Below are positions 13,103 to 22,925 of a DNA stretch of 64,000 bases, one piece after another. Below the pieces are notes generated by a model. The model ran no database searches. It was not told where the DNA came from and saw nothing but the letters and a program-made list of their open reading frames with translations. Made by a program: the position numbers and the translations under genes. Every line of letters begins with the position of its first letter. The stretch's first letter is position 1. Source of the DNA: Luteipulveratus halotolerans (GTDB lineage Bacteria; Actinomycetota; Actinomycetes; Actinomycetales; Dermatophilaceae); the NCBI RefSeq assembly GCF_001247745.1, contig NZ_LAIR01000002.1, positions 1,798,001 through 1,862,000 of the forward strand. The letters run 5' to 3'.

Positions 13103-13591
13103 TCAGCCCCAGAGCCGGCCGTCGAGGCTCCACCGGCTCTGCGGGCGGACCACCAACCAGGCGGCGCACAGGGCCAGGCCCGCGTCGCGCACGATCTCCT
13201 GGAGGTACTTGGTCTTGTTTGCGGCCACCGAGCCACCGCCGCCGAAGCAGCCGCAGTCGATCGTCAGCCCGCGTGCCCAGGCCGAGGCGATGCCTGCGAT
13301 GAACGCGAGCATCAGCAGCCCGCCGAGCAACGCCGAGCCGCGTGTCAGCAGCCCGAGGATCAGGAGCAGGCCGAGGACGATCTCGGCGATCGGCAGCAGT
13401 GTGCCGACGAAGTTGGCGACGTCGACAGGCATCAGCTCATAGGCGCGCGTCGCGGTGCGGGAGCTGCCCAGTGCGGTGATCTTGAGCAGGCCGGCCACGA
13501 GCAGCACGCCGCCGAGCAGGAGCCTGGCCAGGAGCCCGACCCAGTCCTTGACGCCGGAACGGCTGCCGAGGACCGCCGTGGTCGTGCTCAT
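13103..13591 (-). CDS. MauE/DoxX-family membrane protein
   Basis: A 162-residue protein with about four TM segments. After the third it carries a cysteine pair in IDCGCFGGGG (Cys113 and Cys115), typical of MauE/DoxX redox membrane proteins. MauE-type proteins are thought to work with thioredoxin-like partners in disulfide chemistry, and here a DsbA-like gene follows 45 bases downstream. The ATG at 13591 overlaps the trpA stop as ATGA. A longer in-frame extension upstream only covers trpA and is rejected. I infer a role in recycling the DsbA-like protein; the family's quinone- or thiol-linked mechanism is not settled. Confidence 0.82.
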   Translation of the reverse strand: MSTTTAVLGSRSGVKDWVGLLARLLLGGVLLVAGLLKITALGSSRTATRAYELMPVDVANFVGTLLPIAEIVLGLLLILGLLTRGSALLGGLLMLAFIAGIASAWARGLTIDCGCFGGGGSVAANKTKYLQEIVRDAGLALCAAWLVVRPQSRWSLDGRLWG

Positions 13592-14388
13592 CGACGACAG
13601 CCGGCCGCGAGCTCGCGGGTGAGCGCACCGAGTGCCTGCAGACCGCTGTCGAGGTCGGGCGCGTCGAGCAGGCAGCGCACCAGCGCGGAGCCGACGATGA
13701 CCCCGTCGGCGAACTGGCCCACCTCGTGGACCTGCTCCCCTGTCGAGACGCCCAGGCCGACGCACACCGGTACGTCGGTGACCCGGCGTACGCGCTCGAC
13801 CAGCACCGAGGCGGCCTCGCCCACACTCGCCCGGGCGCCGGTCACGCCCATCAACGAGGTGGCGTAGACGAAGCCGCGCGATGCAGCAGTCGTGCTCACC
13901 AGGCGCTCGTCGGTCGAGCTCGGAGCCACCAGGAAGACCCGGTCCAGGTCGTGCGCGTCGCTGGCCGTGATCCAGTCCTGGGCCTCGTCGGGCACCAGGT
14001 CGGGCGTGATCAGCCCGGACACGCCAGAGGCACTCAGCTGCCGAGCGAACGCGTCAGCGCCGTAGCGCAGGACCGGGTTCCAGTAGGTCATCACCAGCGC
14101 CGCAGCACCGGCGGCGGAGACGGCCTCGCCGGCCTTGAAGACGTCAGCGACCCGCACACCGTTCTCCAGCGCACGCGTCGCAGCCGTCTGGATCACGGGG
14201 CCGTCCATCAGCGGATCGGTGTAGGGCAGACCGATCTCGACGATGTCGACGCCGTTCTCGACCATGACCTCCATCGCACGGATCGAGCCCTCGACCGTCG
14301 GGAAGCCGACCGGGAGGTACCCGACCAGTGCAGACCGCCCCTGTGCCTTGGTGTCAGCGAGCACGGCGCTCACGCGGCTGCCGCTCAT
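13588..14388 (-). CDS. trpA: tryptophan synthase alpha chain
   Basis: A 266-residue TIM barrel cleaving indole-3-glycerol phosphate to indole and glyceraldehyde-3-phosphate; the indole is tunnelled to TrpB. Visible are the catalytic glutamate in [18 protein letters not shown], the second acid region [25 protein letters not shown] and [13 protein letters not shown] (phosphate site). The start is ATG 14388, overlapping the trpB stop as ATGA, with GGAGG eight bases upstream. An upstream in-frame methionine would add twelve residues not seen in the family. Confidence 0.96.
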   Translation of the reverse strand: MSGSRVSAVLADTKAQGRSALVGYLPVGFPTVEGSIRAMEVMVENGVDIVEIGLPYTDPLMDGPVIQTAATRALENGVRVADVFKAGEAVSAAGAAALVMTYWNPVLRYGADAFARQLSASGVSGLITPDLVPDEAQDWITASDAHDLDRVFLVAPSSTDERLVSTTAASRGFVYATSLMGVTGARASVGEAASVLVERVRRVTDVPVCVGLGVSTGEQVHEVGQFADGVIVGSALVRCLLDAPDLDSGLQALGALTRELAAGCRR

Positions 14389-15593
14389 GACTGCTCCTCC
14401 TCGTCCGGGAGCAGCCCGAACCATCGCGCGGCCGAGTCGACGTCCTTGTCGCCGCGTCCGGACAGGTTGACGAGCACCAGGCCGTCGGGGCCGAGCTCGC
14501 GCCCGACCTTCATCGCGCCGGCCAGCGCGTGCGAGCTCTCGATCGCCGGCAGGATGCCCTCGGTCTGCGCGAGCAGGCGGAACGCCTCCATCGCCTCGTC
14601 GTCGGTCACCGGGTGGTACTCGGCGCGGCCGATGTCCTTGAGGTAGGCGTGCTCAGGCCCGACGCTCGGGTAGTCGAGCCCGGCGGACACCGAGTGCGAC
14701 TCGATGGTCTGGCCGTCGTCGTCCTGCAGGACGTAGGTGAACGCGCCGTGCAGCACGCCTGGCGTGGCCTGACCGCTGAAACGGGACGCGTGGCGGCCGG
14801 AGTCGACGCCCTCTCCCCCGCCCTCGAGGCCGATGAGCCGGACGTCGGGGTCGTCGATGAACCGGTGGAAGATGCCCATCGCGTTGGAGCCTCCACCGAC
14901 GCAGGCGCACACGGCGTCGGGCAGCCGGCCGATCTCGTCGAGCATCTGCTGGCGCGCCTCGACGCCGATGATGCGGTGGAAGTCGCGGACCATCTCGGGG
15001 AACGGGTACGGGCCGGTCACCGTGCCGAGGACGTAGTGCGTGTGGTCGACGTGGGTCACCCAGTCGCGGAACGCCTCGTTGACGGCGTCCTTGAGGGTCC
15101 GGCTGCCGTGGTCGACGGGGACGACCTCGGCCCCGAGCAGGCGCATACGAGCGACGTTGAGGGCCTGGCGCTCGGTGTCGACGCGACCCATGTAGACGAC
15201 GCACTCCAGACCGAGCAGCGCCGCGGCCGTCGCGGTGGCGACGCCGTGCTGACCCGCGCCGGTCTCGGCGATGACCCGCCGCTTGCCCATCCGCTTGGTC
15301 AGGAGGGCCTGGCCGAGGACGTTGTTGATCTTGTGCGACCCGGTGTGGTTGAGGTCCTCACGCTTGAGGACCACGCGCGCCCCACCGCAGTGCTCGGCGA
15401 AGCGCGGCACCTCGGTGATGATGCTGGGACGACCGGTGTACGACCGGTGCAGCTGGGCGAGCTCGCCCAGGAAACCGGGGTCGTGCATCGCCTTGGAACG
15501 CTGCTCGTCGAGCTCCTCGAGCGCAGCGACGAGGGCTTCGGGGACGTAGCGGCCGCCGTAGTCGCCGAATCGTCCGATGCGGTTGTCGCTCAT
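14385..15593 (-). CDS. trpB: tryptophan synthase beta chain
   Basis: A 402-residue PLP enzyme joining indole and L-serine to give tryptophan. The PLP lysine lies in [14 protein letters not shown], followed by [12 protein letters not shown] and the phosphate-binding loop [22 protein letters not shown] at the N-terminus is the usual opening. It is the standard TrpB1 form. It overlaps trpC upstream and trpA downstream by ATGA, which should keep the alpha and beta subunits in balance. Confidence 0.97.
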   Translation of the reverse strand: MSDNRIGRFGDYGGRYVPEALVAALEELDEQRSKAMHDPGFLGELAQLHRSYTGRPSIITEVPRFAEHCGGARVVLKREDLNHTGSHKINNVLGQALLTKRMGKRRVIAETGAGQHGVATATAAALLGLECVVYMGRVDTERQALNVARMRLLGAEVVPVDHGSRTLKDAVNEAFRDWVTHVDHTHYVLGTVTGPYPFPEMVRDFHRIIGVEARQQMLDEIGRLPDAVCACVGGGSNAMGIFHRFIDDPDVRLIGLEGGGEGVDSGRHASRFSGQATPGVLHGAFTYVLQDDDGQTIESHSVSAGLDYPSVGPEHAYLKDIGRAEYHPVTDDEAMEAFRLLAQTEGILPAIESSHALAGAMKVGRELGPDGLVLVNLSGRGDKDVDSAARWFGLLPDEEEQS

Positions 15594-16381
15594 GCTGTGG
15601 CTCCTCCTCGCAGTACGCCGACCGCCTCGCGCGGGTCTCCGCCCGTCACGAGCGCCTCACCGACGAGCACCGCGTCGGCACCGGACGCGACGTAGTCAGC
15701 GACGTCGTCACGGCCTCGTACGCCGGACTCGGCGACGCGTACGGCGGTCTCGGGCACACGGGGCGCGAGCCGGGCGAACACGGCCCGGTCGACCTCGAGC
15801 GTCTTGAGGTTGCGGGCGTTGATGCCGATGACCTGCGCACCCAGGTCGACAGCCCGGTCGGTCTCGGCCTCGTCGTGGGCCTCGACCAGGGCGGTCATGC
15901 CGAGCTCACCGGCCAGCTGATGGAGATCGCGCAGCTGGGGGTCGTCGAGTGCCGCGACGATCAGCAGGATGACGTCGGCACCGTGCGCGCGGGCCTCCCA
16001 CAGCTGGTACTCCGACACCATGAAGTCCTTGCGCAGGACCGGGACGTCGACGGCGGCGCGGACGGCGTCGAGGTCGGCCAGCGATCCGCCGAACCGCCGC
16101 TCCTCGGTCAGGACCGAGATCACCGAGGCACCGCCCGCGGCGTACGCGGCGGCGAGCTCGGCCGGGTCCGGGATCGTGGCCAGCTCACCCTTGCTCGGGC
16201 TCTTGCGCTTGACCTCAGCGATGACCTTGACCGCCCCGGGAGCGGTCAGAGCGGCTCTCGCGTCGCGCGCAGCGGGTGCGTCGGTCGCGAGCTGCTGCAC
16301 CGCGGAGAACGGCAGGGCGCGCTGGCGTACGTCGAGGTCCTCACGGACCCCGGAGATGATGTCGTCGAGGACTGTGGGCAC
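15590..16381 (-). CDS. trpC: indole-3-glycerol phosphate synthase
   Basis: A 263-residue TIM barrel that closes the indole ring of carboxyphenylamino-deoxyribulose phosphate. Motifs: [12 protein letters not shown] (catalytic Lys), [12 protein letters not shown] (second Lys), [23 protein letters not shown] and AESGVRG. The GTG start at 16381 has no strong Shine-Dalgarno. It is a stand-alone TrpC, not fused to TrpF. The trpF, trpD and trpG functions are absent from the window and must be encoded elsewhere. Confidence 0.96.
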   Translation of the reverse strand: MPTVLDDIISGVREDLDVRQRALPFSAVQQLATDAPAARDARAALTAPGAVKVIAEVKRKSPSKGELATIPDPAELAAAYAAGGASVISVLTEERRFGGSLADLDAVRAAVDVPVLRKDFMVSEYQLWEARAHGADVILLIVAALDDPQLRDLHQLAGELGMTALVEAHDEAETDRAVDLGAQVIGINARNLKTLEVDRAVFARLAPRVPETAVRVAESGVRGRDDVADYVASGADAVLVGEALVTGGDPREAVGVLRGGATA

Positions 16382-16427
16382 CGCAGCAGGCTACCCGCCG
16401 GCCGTGGTGGCCCTGGGGCCCGTCTGC

Positions 16428-16667
16428 CTAGCGGACGCCCTGCTGCCCGTGGGCCTGCAGACGCTTGGCCTCGACGCCGAAGCCGGCCTTGCTGAGCACC
16501 ACGGCACCGATCATGCCGACCACGCACACGACGACACCGAGGATCGTCCACAGGTGCGCACCGAAGTAGACGCCGACCGAGATCAGGGCCGAGCCGAGGA
16601 TGAGCGAGTAGACGCCGGTCCAGGCCGCGACGCTCTTGCCGTGGTCGTCGTGCTGCTGGTCAGACAT
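16428..16667 (-). CDS. small two-TM membrane protein, HGxxPAAW-like
   Basis: A 79-residue protein with an N-terminal HGKSVAAWTGV motif, which matches the actinobacterial HGxxPAAW family apart from Val for Pro, and two hydrophobic helices (about 20-37 and 42-61). The ATG is at 16667, with GGAG nine bases upstream. Members are almost always found between trpE and trpC in actinobacteria. Function is unknown; a role near tryptophan synthesis is only inferred from this fixed position. Confidence 0.78.
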   Translation of the reverse strand: MSDQQHDDHGKSVAAWTGVYSLILGSALISVGVYFGAHLWTILGVVVCVVGMIGAVVLSKAGFGVEAKRLQAHGQQGVR

Positions 16668-16743
16668 GCGGATGGACTCCTTCGAGAGGGGCTGGTCGCC
16701 GACGTGGCGTCGGGGACATTGTGGCAGGCAGGAAGGTGAGTGG

Positions 16744-17325
16744 TCAGCGGGGTGGGTCGGTGGTGCCGTCGACCGTGGGGTCCTGACCCTGCGAGAGCCG
16801 GTCCCAGTCGGACGCCTCACGAGCGCTGCGGGCCTCGCCGGTCGGTGCGTCGTACCTGGACGACAGCCCGACCCAGCGGCGGATACCGGCGAGCGCCAGA
16901 CCGCCCGCAGCAGTGAGCAGCACCGCGCCGAGCAGCGAGAGCCACACCCAGACGGTGACCGACCCGTCGGCGTCGACCGAACCGGTACGGCCCGTCGTCT
17001 CGGCAGCGTGCTCACCGACCACACCCGCGGGGTCGACCAGGACCCCGACGGTGAGGACGACGGCGAGCACCCCGGCCAGCAGCGTCGCCACCGCGCCGAC
17101 CCACCGCACGACGCGTCCGCCGGTCGCGGTCGCGACCGTCGCGGCCGCACCCACGAGCGCCGCCGCGACGACCCCTCCGGCTGCGTCGTTGCCCGACACG
17201 GAGACGGTGCTGTTGCGCAGGACGGCGTCGTGCACGGCTCCCTCGACCCACGTCCGTCCACCGCACGCGAGCAGCACGACGGCAGCGACGAGCGAGCCCA
17301 GCAGGACCGTGCGCTTGGAGGTCAT
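16744..17325 (-). CDS. Trp-biosynthesis-associated membrane protein
   Basis: A 193-residue protein with four predicted TM segments: an N-terminal one, a pair around 50-100 and one near 128-147. A charged cytoplasmic tail of about 45 residues follows (SSRYDAPTGEARSAREASDWDRLSQG). Arrangement and genomic place match the Trp_oprn_chp family that accompanies trpE in actinobacteria. The start ATG 17325 overlaps the trpE stop as ATGA, so translation is coupled to anthranilate synthase. No biochemical function is known. Confidence 0.85.
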   Translation of the reverse strand: MTSKRTVLLGSLVAAVVLLACGGRTWVEGAVHDAVLRNSTVSVSGNDAAGGVVAAALVGAAATVATATGGRVVRWVGAVATLLAGVLAVVLTVGVLVDPAGVVGEHAAETTGRTGSVDADGSVTVWVWLSLLGAVLLTAAGGLALAGIRRWVGLSSRYDAPTGEARSAREASDWDRLSQGQDPTVDGTTDPPR

Positions 17326-18863
17326 CGCGGAGCTCCCATCCCGGTCGCGGTCGAGACGGCTCGCAGCGCCGCTGCGGCCTTGGTGATCGTCTCCTGGTAC
17401 TCGCTCTCGGGCACCGAGTCGGCCACGATGCCGGCGCCGGCCTGGACGTGGGCGACGCCGTCCTTGAGCACGGCCGTGCGGATGGCGATCGCCATGTCGA
17501 GGTCGCCGGCGAAGTCGAGGTAGCCGACGACTCCGCCGTAGACCCCACGTCGGCGGCCCTCGTAGGAGTCGATGATCTGCATGGCCCGCGGCTTCGGGGC
17601 CCCCGACAGCGTGCCTGCCGGGAAGGTGGCGACGAGCACGTCGTACGCGCTGCGCCCGTCGGCGAGCTCGCCGACGACGGTCGACTCCAGATGCATGATG
17701 TGGCTGTAGTGGCGTACCTCCATGAACTCCACCGTGTCGACCGTGCCCGCGACGCAGACCTTCTGCAGGTCGTTGCGCGACAGGTCGACGAGCATCAGGT
17801 GCTCGGCGCGCTCCTTGGGGTCACGCGACAGCTCATCGGCGAGCAGCTGGTCCTGCTCGGGCGTCTTGCCGCGCGGTCGTGAGCCGGCGATCGGGTGCGT
17901 GATCACGCTGCTGCCCGAGACCTTGACCAGCGCCTCCGGGCTCGAGCCGACGACGTCGTACGTCGAGCCGTCCGGGTGCGGCAGCCGCAGGAGGTACATG
18001 TAGGGGCTGGGGTTGGACGCCCGCAGGGCGCGGTAGACGTCGAGCGCGTCGGCCGCGCACTCGACGGAGAACCGTTGGGACACCACGATCTGGAACGCCT
18101 CGCCGGCGCGGATGTCCTCCTTGCAGCGCTCGACCATGTCGTGGAACTGCTCACGGGTGTGGGTGCTGGTCGGCTCCAGGTCGACGGGGCGCGGGACGGC
18201 CACGGTCGACTCGGCCGGCGCGGCGAGCTGTTCGGTCATCCGGTCCAGGCGACCCACCGCATCGGCCCAGGCCTGCTCCACACGCTCGTCGGTGTCGTCG
18301 TAGTTGATCGCGTTGGCGACCAGGAGCAGCGACCCGTCACGGTGGTCGAGCACCGCCAGGTCGGTGGCCAGCATCATCGCGACCTCGGGCAGGTCGAGGT
18401 CGTCGGTGCTGCTGTCGGGGAGACGCTCCCACCGGCGTACGGCGTCGTAGGTCACGGTCCCGACCATGCCGCCGGTGAGCGGCGGCAGGCCCGGGATCGG
18501 CCGGGTCGCCAGAGCGGCCACGGTGTCGCGCAGCGCCTGCGTGGGGTCACCGTCGACGGGTACGCCGACGGGCGGCTCGCCGAGCCAGGTCGCCTCACCG
18601 TCGCGCTCGGTCAGCGTCGCCCGGCTGGATGCGCCGACGATGGAGTACCGCGACCACATGCCCCCGTGCTCGGCGGACTCCAGCAGGAACGTGCCCGGTC
18701 GGTTCTGGGCGAGCTTGCGGTAGACGCCCAGCGGGGTCTCGCCGTCAGCGAGCAGCCGGCGTACGACGGGGATGACCCGGCGCTCTCGAGCGAGCTCGCT
18801 GAACACCTGCAGGTTGGGCCAGACGGTGCCCCAGGACAGGTCGACGTGGACGTCAGCGCTCAC
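17322..18863 (-). CDS. trpE: anthranilate synthase component I
   Basis: A 513-residue chorismate-utilising enzyme making anthranilate with ammonia supplied by TrpG. C-terminal motifs: QIVVSQRF, the active-site [30 protein letters not shown] and [15 protein letters not shown]. The N-terminal region contains [15 protein letters not shown], the LLES-type tryptophan-feedback site. GTG 18863 overlaps the hisI stop, so no leader peptide or attenuator fits directly before it. No glutaminase partner is adjacent. Confidence 0.96.
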   Translation of the reverse strand: MSADVHVDLSWGTVWPNLQVFSELARERRVIPVVRRLLADGETPLGVYRKLAQNRPGTFLLESAEHGGMWSRYSIVGASSRATLTERDGEATWLGEPPVGVPVDGDPTQALRDTVAALATRPIPGLPPLTGGMVGTVTYDAVRRWERLPDSSTDDLDLPEVAMMLATDLAVLDHRDGSLLLVANAINYDDTDERVEQAWADAVGRLDRMTEQLAAPAESTVAVPRPVDLEPTSTHTREQFHDMVERCKEDIRAGEAFQIVVSQRFSVECAADALDVYRALRASNPSPYMYLLRLPHPDGSTYDVVGSSPEALVKVSGSSVITHPIAGSRPRGKTPEQDQLLADELSRDPKERAEHLMLVDLSRNDLQKVCVAGTVDTVEFMEVRHYSHIMHLESTVVGELADGRSAYDVLVATFPAGTLSGAPKPRAMQIIDSYEGRRRGVYGGVVGYLDFAGDLDMAIAIRTAVLKDGVAHVQAGAGIVADSVPESEYQETITKAAAALRAVSTATGMGAPR

Positions 18864-19216
18864 GCGCTCACCGCCGACAGGTCGGTGAAGAAGCAGGTGC
18901 GCTCGCCGGTGTGGCAGGCGGCCCCGACCTGGTCGACACGGACCAGCAGCGCGTCACCGTCGCAGTCGAGCGCGACCGAGCGCACGTGCTGCACGTGCCC
19001 GGAGGTGTCACCCTTGCGCCAGTACTCGCCGCGGCTGCGCGACCAGAACGTCACCCGGCCCTCGGTGAGGGTGCGGTGCAGAGCCTCGTCGTCCATCCAG
19101 CCGAGCATCAGCACCTCACCGGTGTCGTGCTGCTGGACGACTGCGGCGACCAGGCCGTAGGCGTCACGCTTCAGACGCGCGGCGAGGTCCGGGGACAGCG
19201 GGGACTCATCAGGCAC
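18860..19216 (-). CDS. hisI: phosphoribosyl-AMP cyclohydrolase
   Basis: A 118-residue zinc enzyme opening the purine ring of PR-AMP, the third step of histidine synthesis. Motifs: [54 protein letters not shown] and the zinc cysteines in [12 protein letters not shown] start at GTG 19216, the usual family N-terminus; an upstream in-frame start would add 27 residues. It is a stand-alone HisI without the HisE domain (hisE is at 29401). It couples to trpE through a GTGA overlap and heads the trp run. Confidence 0.95.
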   Translation of the reverse strand: MPDESPLSPDLAARLKRDAYGLVAAVVQQHDTGEVLMLGWMDDEALHRTLTEGRVTFWSRSRGEYWRKGDTSGHVQHVRSVALDCDGDALLVRVDQVGAACHTGERTCFFTDLSAVSA

Positions 19217-19225
19217 CCCGCCATT

Positions 19226-19247
19226 GTCGCCGATCGATGTCGGCGAC
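19226..19247 (-). terminator. short hairpin between the methyltransferase and hisI
   Basis: GTCGCCGA and TCGGCGAC (8 bp, six-base loop) lie 23 bases after the methyltransferase stop and ten before the hisI start. It has no U-tail. It could be a weak terminator or a structure at the hisI 5' end. Confidence 0.35.
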
Positions 19248-19269
19248 CGACGACCCGCCCGTACGACGG

Positions 19270-19878
19270 TCACCCGGTTCGGCGCAGCACCACCCACTGG
19301 TAGTGCAGGTCACCCTCGCCCGGCCAGGTGATCAGCTGCTCGACCGTGCCGTGGTCCGCGAGGCGAGCGCACAGGTCGTCGTCGCTGCGCAGGCTGAAGA
19401 ACCGGTCGCCGAAGTACTGCTCGCGTGACTCGGGCGCACCCCAGAGGCCGATCGCGATCGGCGCACCTGGCCGCGCCACCCTCGTCACCTCACCGAGCGC
19501 CGAGCCGAGGTCGAGGTCGGGCACCTGCAGGAGCGTGCTCATCGTCCACACGGCGTCGAACGTCCGGTCAGGCCAGGGCAGGTCGTGCACCGTGCCCACC
19601 CGGACGTCGAGGCCGATGGCCGTGCATGCCGCCACGCTCGCGGAAGCAAGATCGACGCCGACGTAGGCGAGGCCTGCCGCCTGGAACGCCACGCCGTCGC
19701 GGCCCGGGCCAGCACCGACCTCCAGCAGCGCGTCCCGACCCTCCCGCTCGAGAATCTCGACGAAGCACGAACGCGCCTGCGTACGTCGCGGCTCGACCTC
19801 ACGATCTCGGAGCGCGGTGACCTCCTGGTCGTAGTACGCGACCAGCTCCGCCTCCAGCTCGTGACGGGTGCGTGGCAC
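19270..19878 (-). CDS. class I SAM-dependent methyltransferase
   Basis: A 202-residue protein with the Rossmann motif [13 protein letters not shown] (51-62), acidic end of strand 2 in YVGVDLA, FDAVWTM after strand 4, and IAIGLWG. This is the UbiE/Methyltransf_11 type. Start GTG 19878 is set by AAGGAGG seven bases upstream; the open frame runs on 178 codons without a ribosome site. The substrate is unknown. It ends 53 bases before hisI and diverges from the repeat-bearing membrane protein. Confidence 0.87.
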   Translation of the reverse strand: MPRTRHELEAELVAYYDQEVTALRDREVEPRRTQARSCFVEILEREGRDALLEVGAGPGRDGVAFQAAGLAYVGVDLASASVAACTAIGLDVRVGTVHDLPWPDRTFDAVWTMSTLLQVPDLDLGSALGEVTRVARPGAPIAIGLWGAPESREQYFGDRFFSLRSDDDLCARLADHGTVEQLITWPGEGDLHYQWVVLRRTG

Positions 19879-20017
19879 GGGCGCCTCCTTCGATGCACGG
19901 GTGAGTCCCGCGCGTCGCGTCTGGTGGCGCGTCCCACGGTCTGGGTACGTTGGCCACAGCACAGTGTTGCCGTCGGCTGCACGTGACCGGCCGTCGGCTG
20001 CCTTCGAGGAGGACAGC

Positions 20018-21130
20018 ATGGACGACAACAACTGGATCTGGATCGTTCTCGGCGTGATCGTGCTCCTGCTGCTGATCGGCCTCGCCGTCGCGCTCTCGCG
20101 ACGTGGCCGATCGCGCAGGCTCGAGGCCGAGCGCGCCGCAGGCGAGCAGGACCGTTCGCGAGCCGAGAGGTTGCAGCGCGACGCCCGGGCCGCCACCGGC
20201 GGCACCGACGCGTCGAAACCCACCCACGACGAGACAGCCACGACAACCCGCCCGTCGGCCGCAGCGCCCACCGATGAGCGCGCTGCCCAGCCCGGCGCCG
20301 ATGTCCCGAGCCGGCGCGATGACGTGACCCCGTCCGTGCGCAGCAAGGTGAGCCCGGCGCCGCGTGTGCGTGAGGAGATGGGCGTCGACTCGACCGCACC
20401 GGCGTACGACATCCGCGCCGACCGCCCCTACGTCACCACACAGGCCGACACAGGTGATCGCTCCCGGTCGGACGTCCCGGCGCCGGAGCGCCACGAGGAA
20501 GCGCGGGTCGACGAGCCGGCGCACAGCCGGGTGCCGCGCAACAGCGCGGAGCCGACCGCGTCTGCGCCCGCGACTCACCCTGCGCCCGTGACCGAGACGG
20601 CCCCGGCCCCGGCCCCGGGCGACGATGACCGCCCGGTCGGCACGCTGCCGACCGGTCCTGCACCGGCTCGCCCAGCAGACGCCCCCCGCCGCGGCGCTCG
20701 CCGCGCCGGAGATGACTTCTGGGGAACCTCCACTGCCGCAGGTACGCCGACCTCGGGCGGCCCTGCCGCGAGCGTCACCCCGCCCGGCGATGAGCTCCCG
20801 GCCACCACCGCGGACGACATCGGTCGCGAGTCCACCGATGGCATCGACGGGCCGCCCGCAGCCGGGACGCACTCCACGGGCGCCGGCAGCGACGGCGTAC
20901 GGCCGAGCCCCGGCGGCCTGCGCGAGGGCGGCTGGAAGGACCAGGCCAAGGCCCGAGCCGAGGAGCTGCGCGACAAGGTCGAGCGTGAAGGTGGCTGGAA
21001 GGACCAGGCCAAGGCCCGAGCCGAAGAGCTGCGCGACAAGGTCGAGCGTGAGGGTGGCTGGAAGGACCAGGCCAAGGCCCGAGCCGAAGAGCTCAAGCGC
21101 AAGGCCGAGGAGCGCCGCAAGCCACGGTGA
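20018..21130 (+). CDS. membrane-anchored low-complexity protein with C-terminal 21-residue repeats
   Basis: A 370-residue protein of unknown function. Start ATG 20018 has GAGGAGG upstream. Residues 5-26 (NWIWIVLGVIVLLLLIGLAV) form a single N-terminal TM followed by basic RRGRSRR, so the bulk is probably cytoplasmic. Residues about 40-300 are Pro/Ala/Thr/Asp-rich with no recognisable fold. The last 65 residues are three tandem copies of a charged amphipathic unit, EGGWKDQAKARAEELRDKVER, likely helical or coiled-coil. No enzymatic motif is visible. The only paralogy signal is internal. Confidence 0.75.
   Translation: MDDNNWIWIVLGVIVLLLLIGLAVALSRRGRSRRLEAERAAGEQDRSRAERLQRDARAATGGTDASKPTHDETATTTRPSAAAPTDERAAQPGADVPSRRDDVTPSVRSKVSPAPRVREEMGVDSTAPAYDIRADRPYVTTQADTGDRSRSDVPAPERHEEARVDEPAHSRVPRNSAEPTASAPATHPAPVTETAPAPAPGDDDRPVGTLPTGPAPARPADAPRRGARRAGDDFWGTSTAAGTPTSGGPAASVTPPGDELPATTADDIGRESTDGIDGPPAAGTHSTGAGSDGVRPSPGGLREGGWKDQAKARAEELRDKVEREGGWKDQAKARAEELRDKVEREGGWKDQAKARAEELKRKAEERRKPR
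20924..21112 (+). repeat. three tandem 63-bp coding repeats
   Basis: Copies at 20924-20986, 20987-21049 and 21050-21112. The first two differ at only three of 63 bases, all synonymous. The third keeps the first 45 bases nearly unchanged and then diverges. Each encodes 21 residues starting EGGWKDQAKARAEEL. The near-identity indicates recent duplication or ongoing homogenisation. Confidence 0.9.
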
Positions 21131-21131
21131 C

Positions 21132-22925
21132 TCAGGTCTGCTGGCGCGCCCAGCTCGCGTGCAGCCGGGCGTAGACACTGCCCTGCTGCTGGACGAGGAC
21201 CTCGTGCGGGCCGCGCTGCACGACGCGTCCGCGGTCGACGACGATCACCTCGTCGGCCGCCTCAGCGGTCGACAGCCGGTGCGCGATCGCGATGGAGGTG
21301 CGACCCGTGGTGAGCCCGTCGAGAGCGCGCTGGATGCGCACCTCGGTCGAGGGGTCGACCGCTGAGGTCGCCTCGTCCAGCACGAGAAGGTCGGGGTCAG
21401 CGAGGTAGGCGCGTGCGAGCGCGACCAGCTGCCGCTCACCGGCCGACAGCGACTCGCCGCGCTGCCCGACCTCCGTGCCGAGACCGTGCGCGAGCGAGTC
21501 GACCCAGCCGTCGAGTCCCACCTCGGTGAGGGTGAGCTCGACGTCCTCGACCGTCGCGTCGGGGCGCCCGAAGCGGATGTTCTCCAGGAGCGTGGTGTCG
21601 AACAGGAAGCCCTCCTGCGGCACCATCACGACGCGAGCGCGCAACGACGCGAAACGGACGCGGCGCAGGTCGACGCCGTCGAGCAGCACACGCCCGCCCG
21701 CGGGGTCCATCAGGCGCGTGAGCAGCTTGGCGAGCGTCGTCTTGCCCGATCCGGTCTCGCCGACCACCGCGACGCGTGAGCGCGGCGGGATCGTGAGCGA
21801 GACGTCGGACAGCACGGTGTCGCCACCGGGGTAGGCGAAGGACACGTCGTCGAACTCGACCGTGATCGGGCCACGCGGCAGCTCGACACCTTGCGTGCCC
21901 GGGTCGCTGACGTCGGCGGGGGTGTCGATGACGCCGATGACCCGGCGCCAGCCCGCGACGGCGTTCTGCATCTCGTTGAGGATCTCGGTGGCTGTCTGCA
22001 CGGGCTGGGTGAACAGCGTGACCAGGAACAAGAACGCGATCAGCTCACCGAGCGTGATGTCGCCGTTGGCCGCCATCACTGCCCCCACGGCGAGCACCAT
22101 CATCGTGGTGAGCCCCGCGACCAGCTGACCGGTGCTGAACGCGATGACCGCGCGCACCTGGGCGCCGATGGCCGACCGGCGGTGCTCCTCGATCGCGTCC
22201 TCGATGCGGCGTCCCGTCCGCTCCTCGACGCCGTACGCACGGATCGTGACGGCGCCGACGACGGACTCGGAGATCGCGGCCAGCATGTCACCCACGCGCT
22301 CACGGACGACGGTGTAGGCGCGACCCACCACGCCCTGGAAGTGGCGGATGACGATGAACAGCGGCACGAAGCAGACCCAGACCAGCAGCGCGAGCAACGG
22401 GCTGTAGATCGCCATCAGCACAGTCGCGAGTAGCACCTGCCCGACCGAGATGATGAGGATCAGCCCGCCGAACTGCACGAACTGCGAGATCGTGTCGACG
22501 TCGCTGGTGACCCGGGAGACCAGCGACCCACGCCGTTCCGTGCTCTGGGTCAAGGTCGACAGGTCGTGGATGTGCCTGAACGCGCGGGTGCGCAAGGTGG
22601 CGAGGCCGCCCTCCGATGCGCGGAACAGGCGCAGGTTGACGACGTACGACGTCACCCCCGTGAGCAGCACGGCGACCGCGGCGAGCAGCACCAGCCGGAC
22701 GACCATGCCCGTGTCGGGTCCGCCCTCGGCGAGGATGCCGTGGTCGGTCGTCTGCTGGACGACGAACGGCACCAGTACCCGCCCCAGCGTCGACAGCAGC
22801 GCCAGCCCCAGCGTCACCCCGAGGCCCTTGCGCAGCTCGGGTGACAGCTGCAGACCGCGCCGCAGCGTCTGCGAGGTGGTCAGCTCAGCGCTGCCACCGA
22901 TCTCACTCGACGTCGCGGTGCTCAT
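21132..22925 (-). CDS. ABC transporter, fused permease/ATPase (second half-transporter)
   Basis: A 597-residue exporter half: six-TM domain (about 35-325), then a nucleotide-binding domain with Walker A GETGSGKTT, Q-loop MVPQEGFLF, a signature reading LSAGERQ instead of LSGGQ, Walker B LLVLDEATSAVD and the H-loop AHRLST. The slightly altered signature is common in heterodimeric exporters. ATG 22925 overlaps the stop of the partner half-transporter, so the two almost certainly form a heterodimer. Lipid or drug export is typical of the family; the substrate here is unknown. Confidence 0.93.
   Translation of the reverse strand: MSTATSSEIGGSAELTTSQTLRRGLQLSPELRKGLGVTLGLALLSTLGRVLVPFVVQQTTDHGILAEGGPDTGMVVRLVLLAAVAVLLTGVTSYVVNLRLFRASEGGLATLRTRAFRHIHDLSTLTQSTERRGSLVSRVTSDVDTISQFVQFGGLILIISVGQVLLATVLMAIYSPLLALLVWVCFVPLFIVIRHFQGVVGRAYTVVRERVGDMLAAISESVVGAVTIRAYGVEERTGRRIEDAIEEHRRSAIGAQVRAVIAFSTGQLVAGLTTMMVLAVGAVMAANGDITLGELIAFLFLVTLFTQPVQTATEILNEMQNAVAGWRRVIGVIDTPADVSDPGTQGVELPRGPITVEFDDVSFAYPGGDTVLSDVSLTIPPRSRVAVVGETGSGKTTLAKLLTRLMDPAGGRVLLDGVDLRRVRFASLRARVVMVPQEGFLFDTTLLENIRFGRPDATVEDVELTLTEVGLDGWVDSLAHGLGTEVGQRGESLSAGERQLVALARAYLADPDLLVLDEATSAVDPSTEVRIQRALDGLTTGRTSIAIAHRLSTAEAADEVIVVDRGRVVQRGPHEVLVQQQGSVYARLHASWARQQT

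Noticed and set aside
18860..19270. Trp leader peptide or T-box before trpE
   Set aside because: trpE overlaps hisI by four bases, and no Trp-rich short frame or T-box sequence is visible upstream of hisI.
20924..21112. CRISPR-like repeat array
   Set aside because: The repeats are contiguous, 63 bp, in frame and coding, with no spacers; no cas genes are present.
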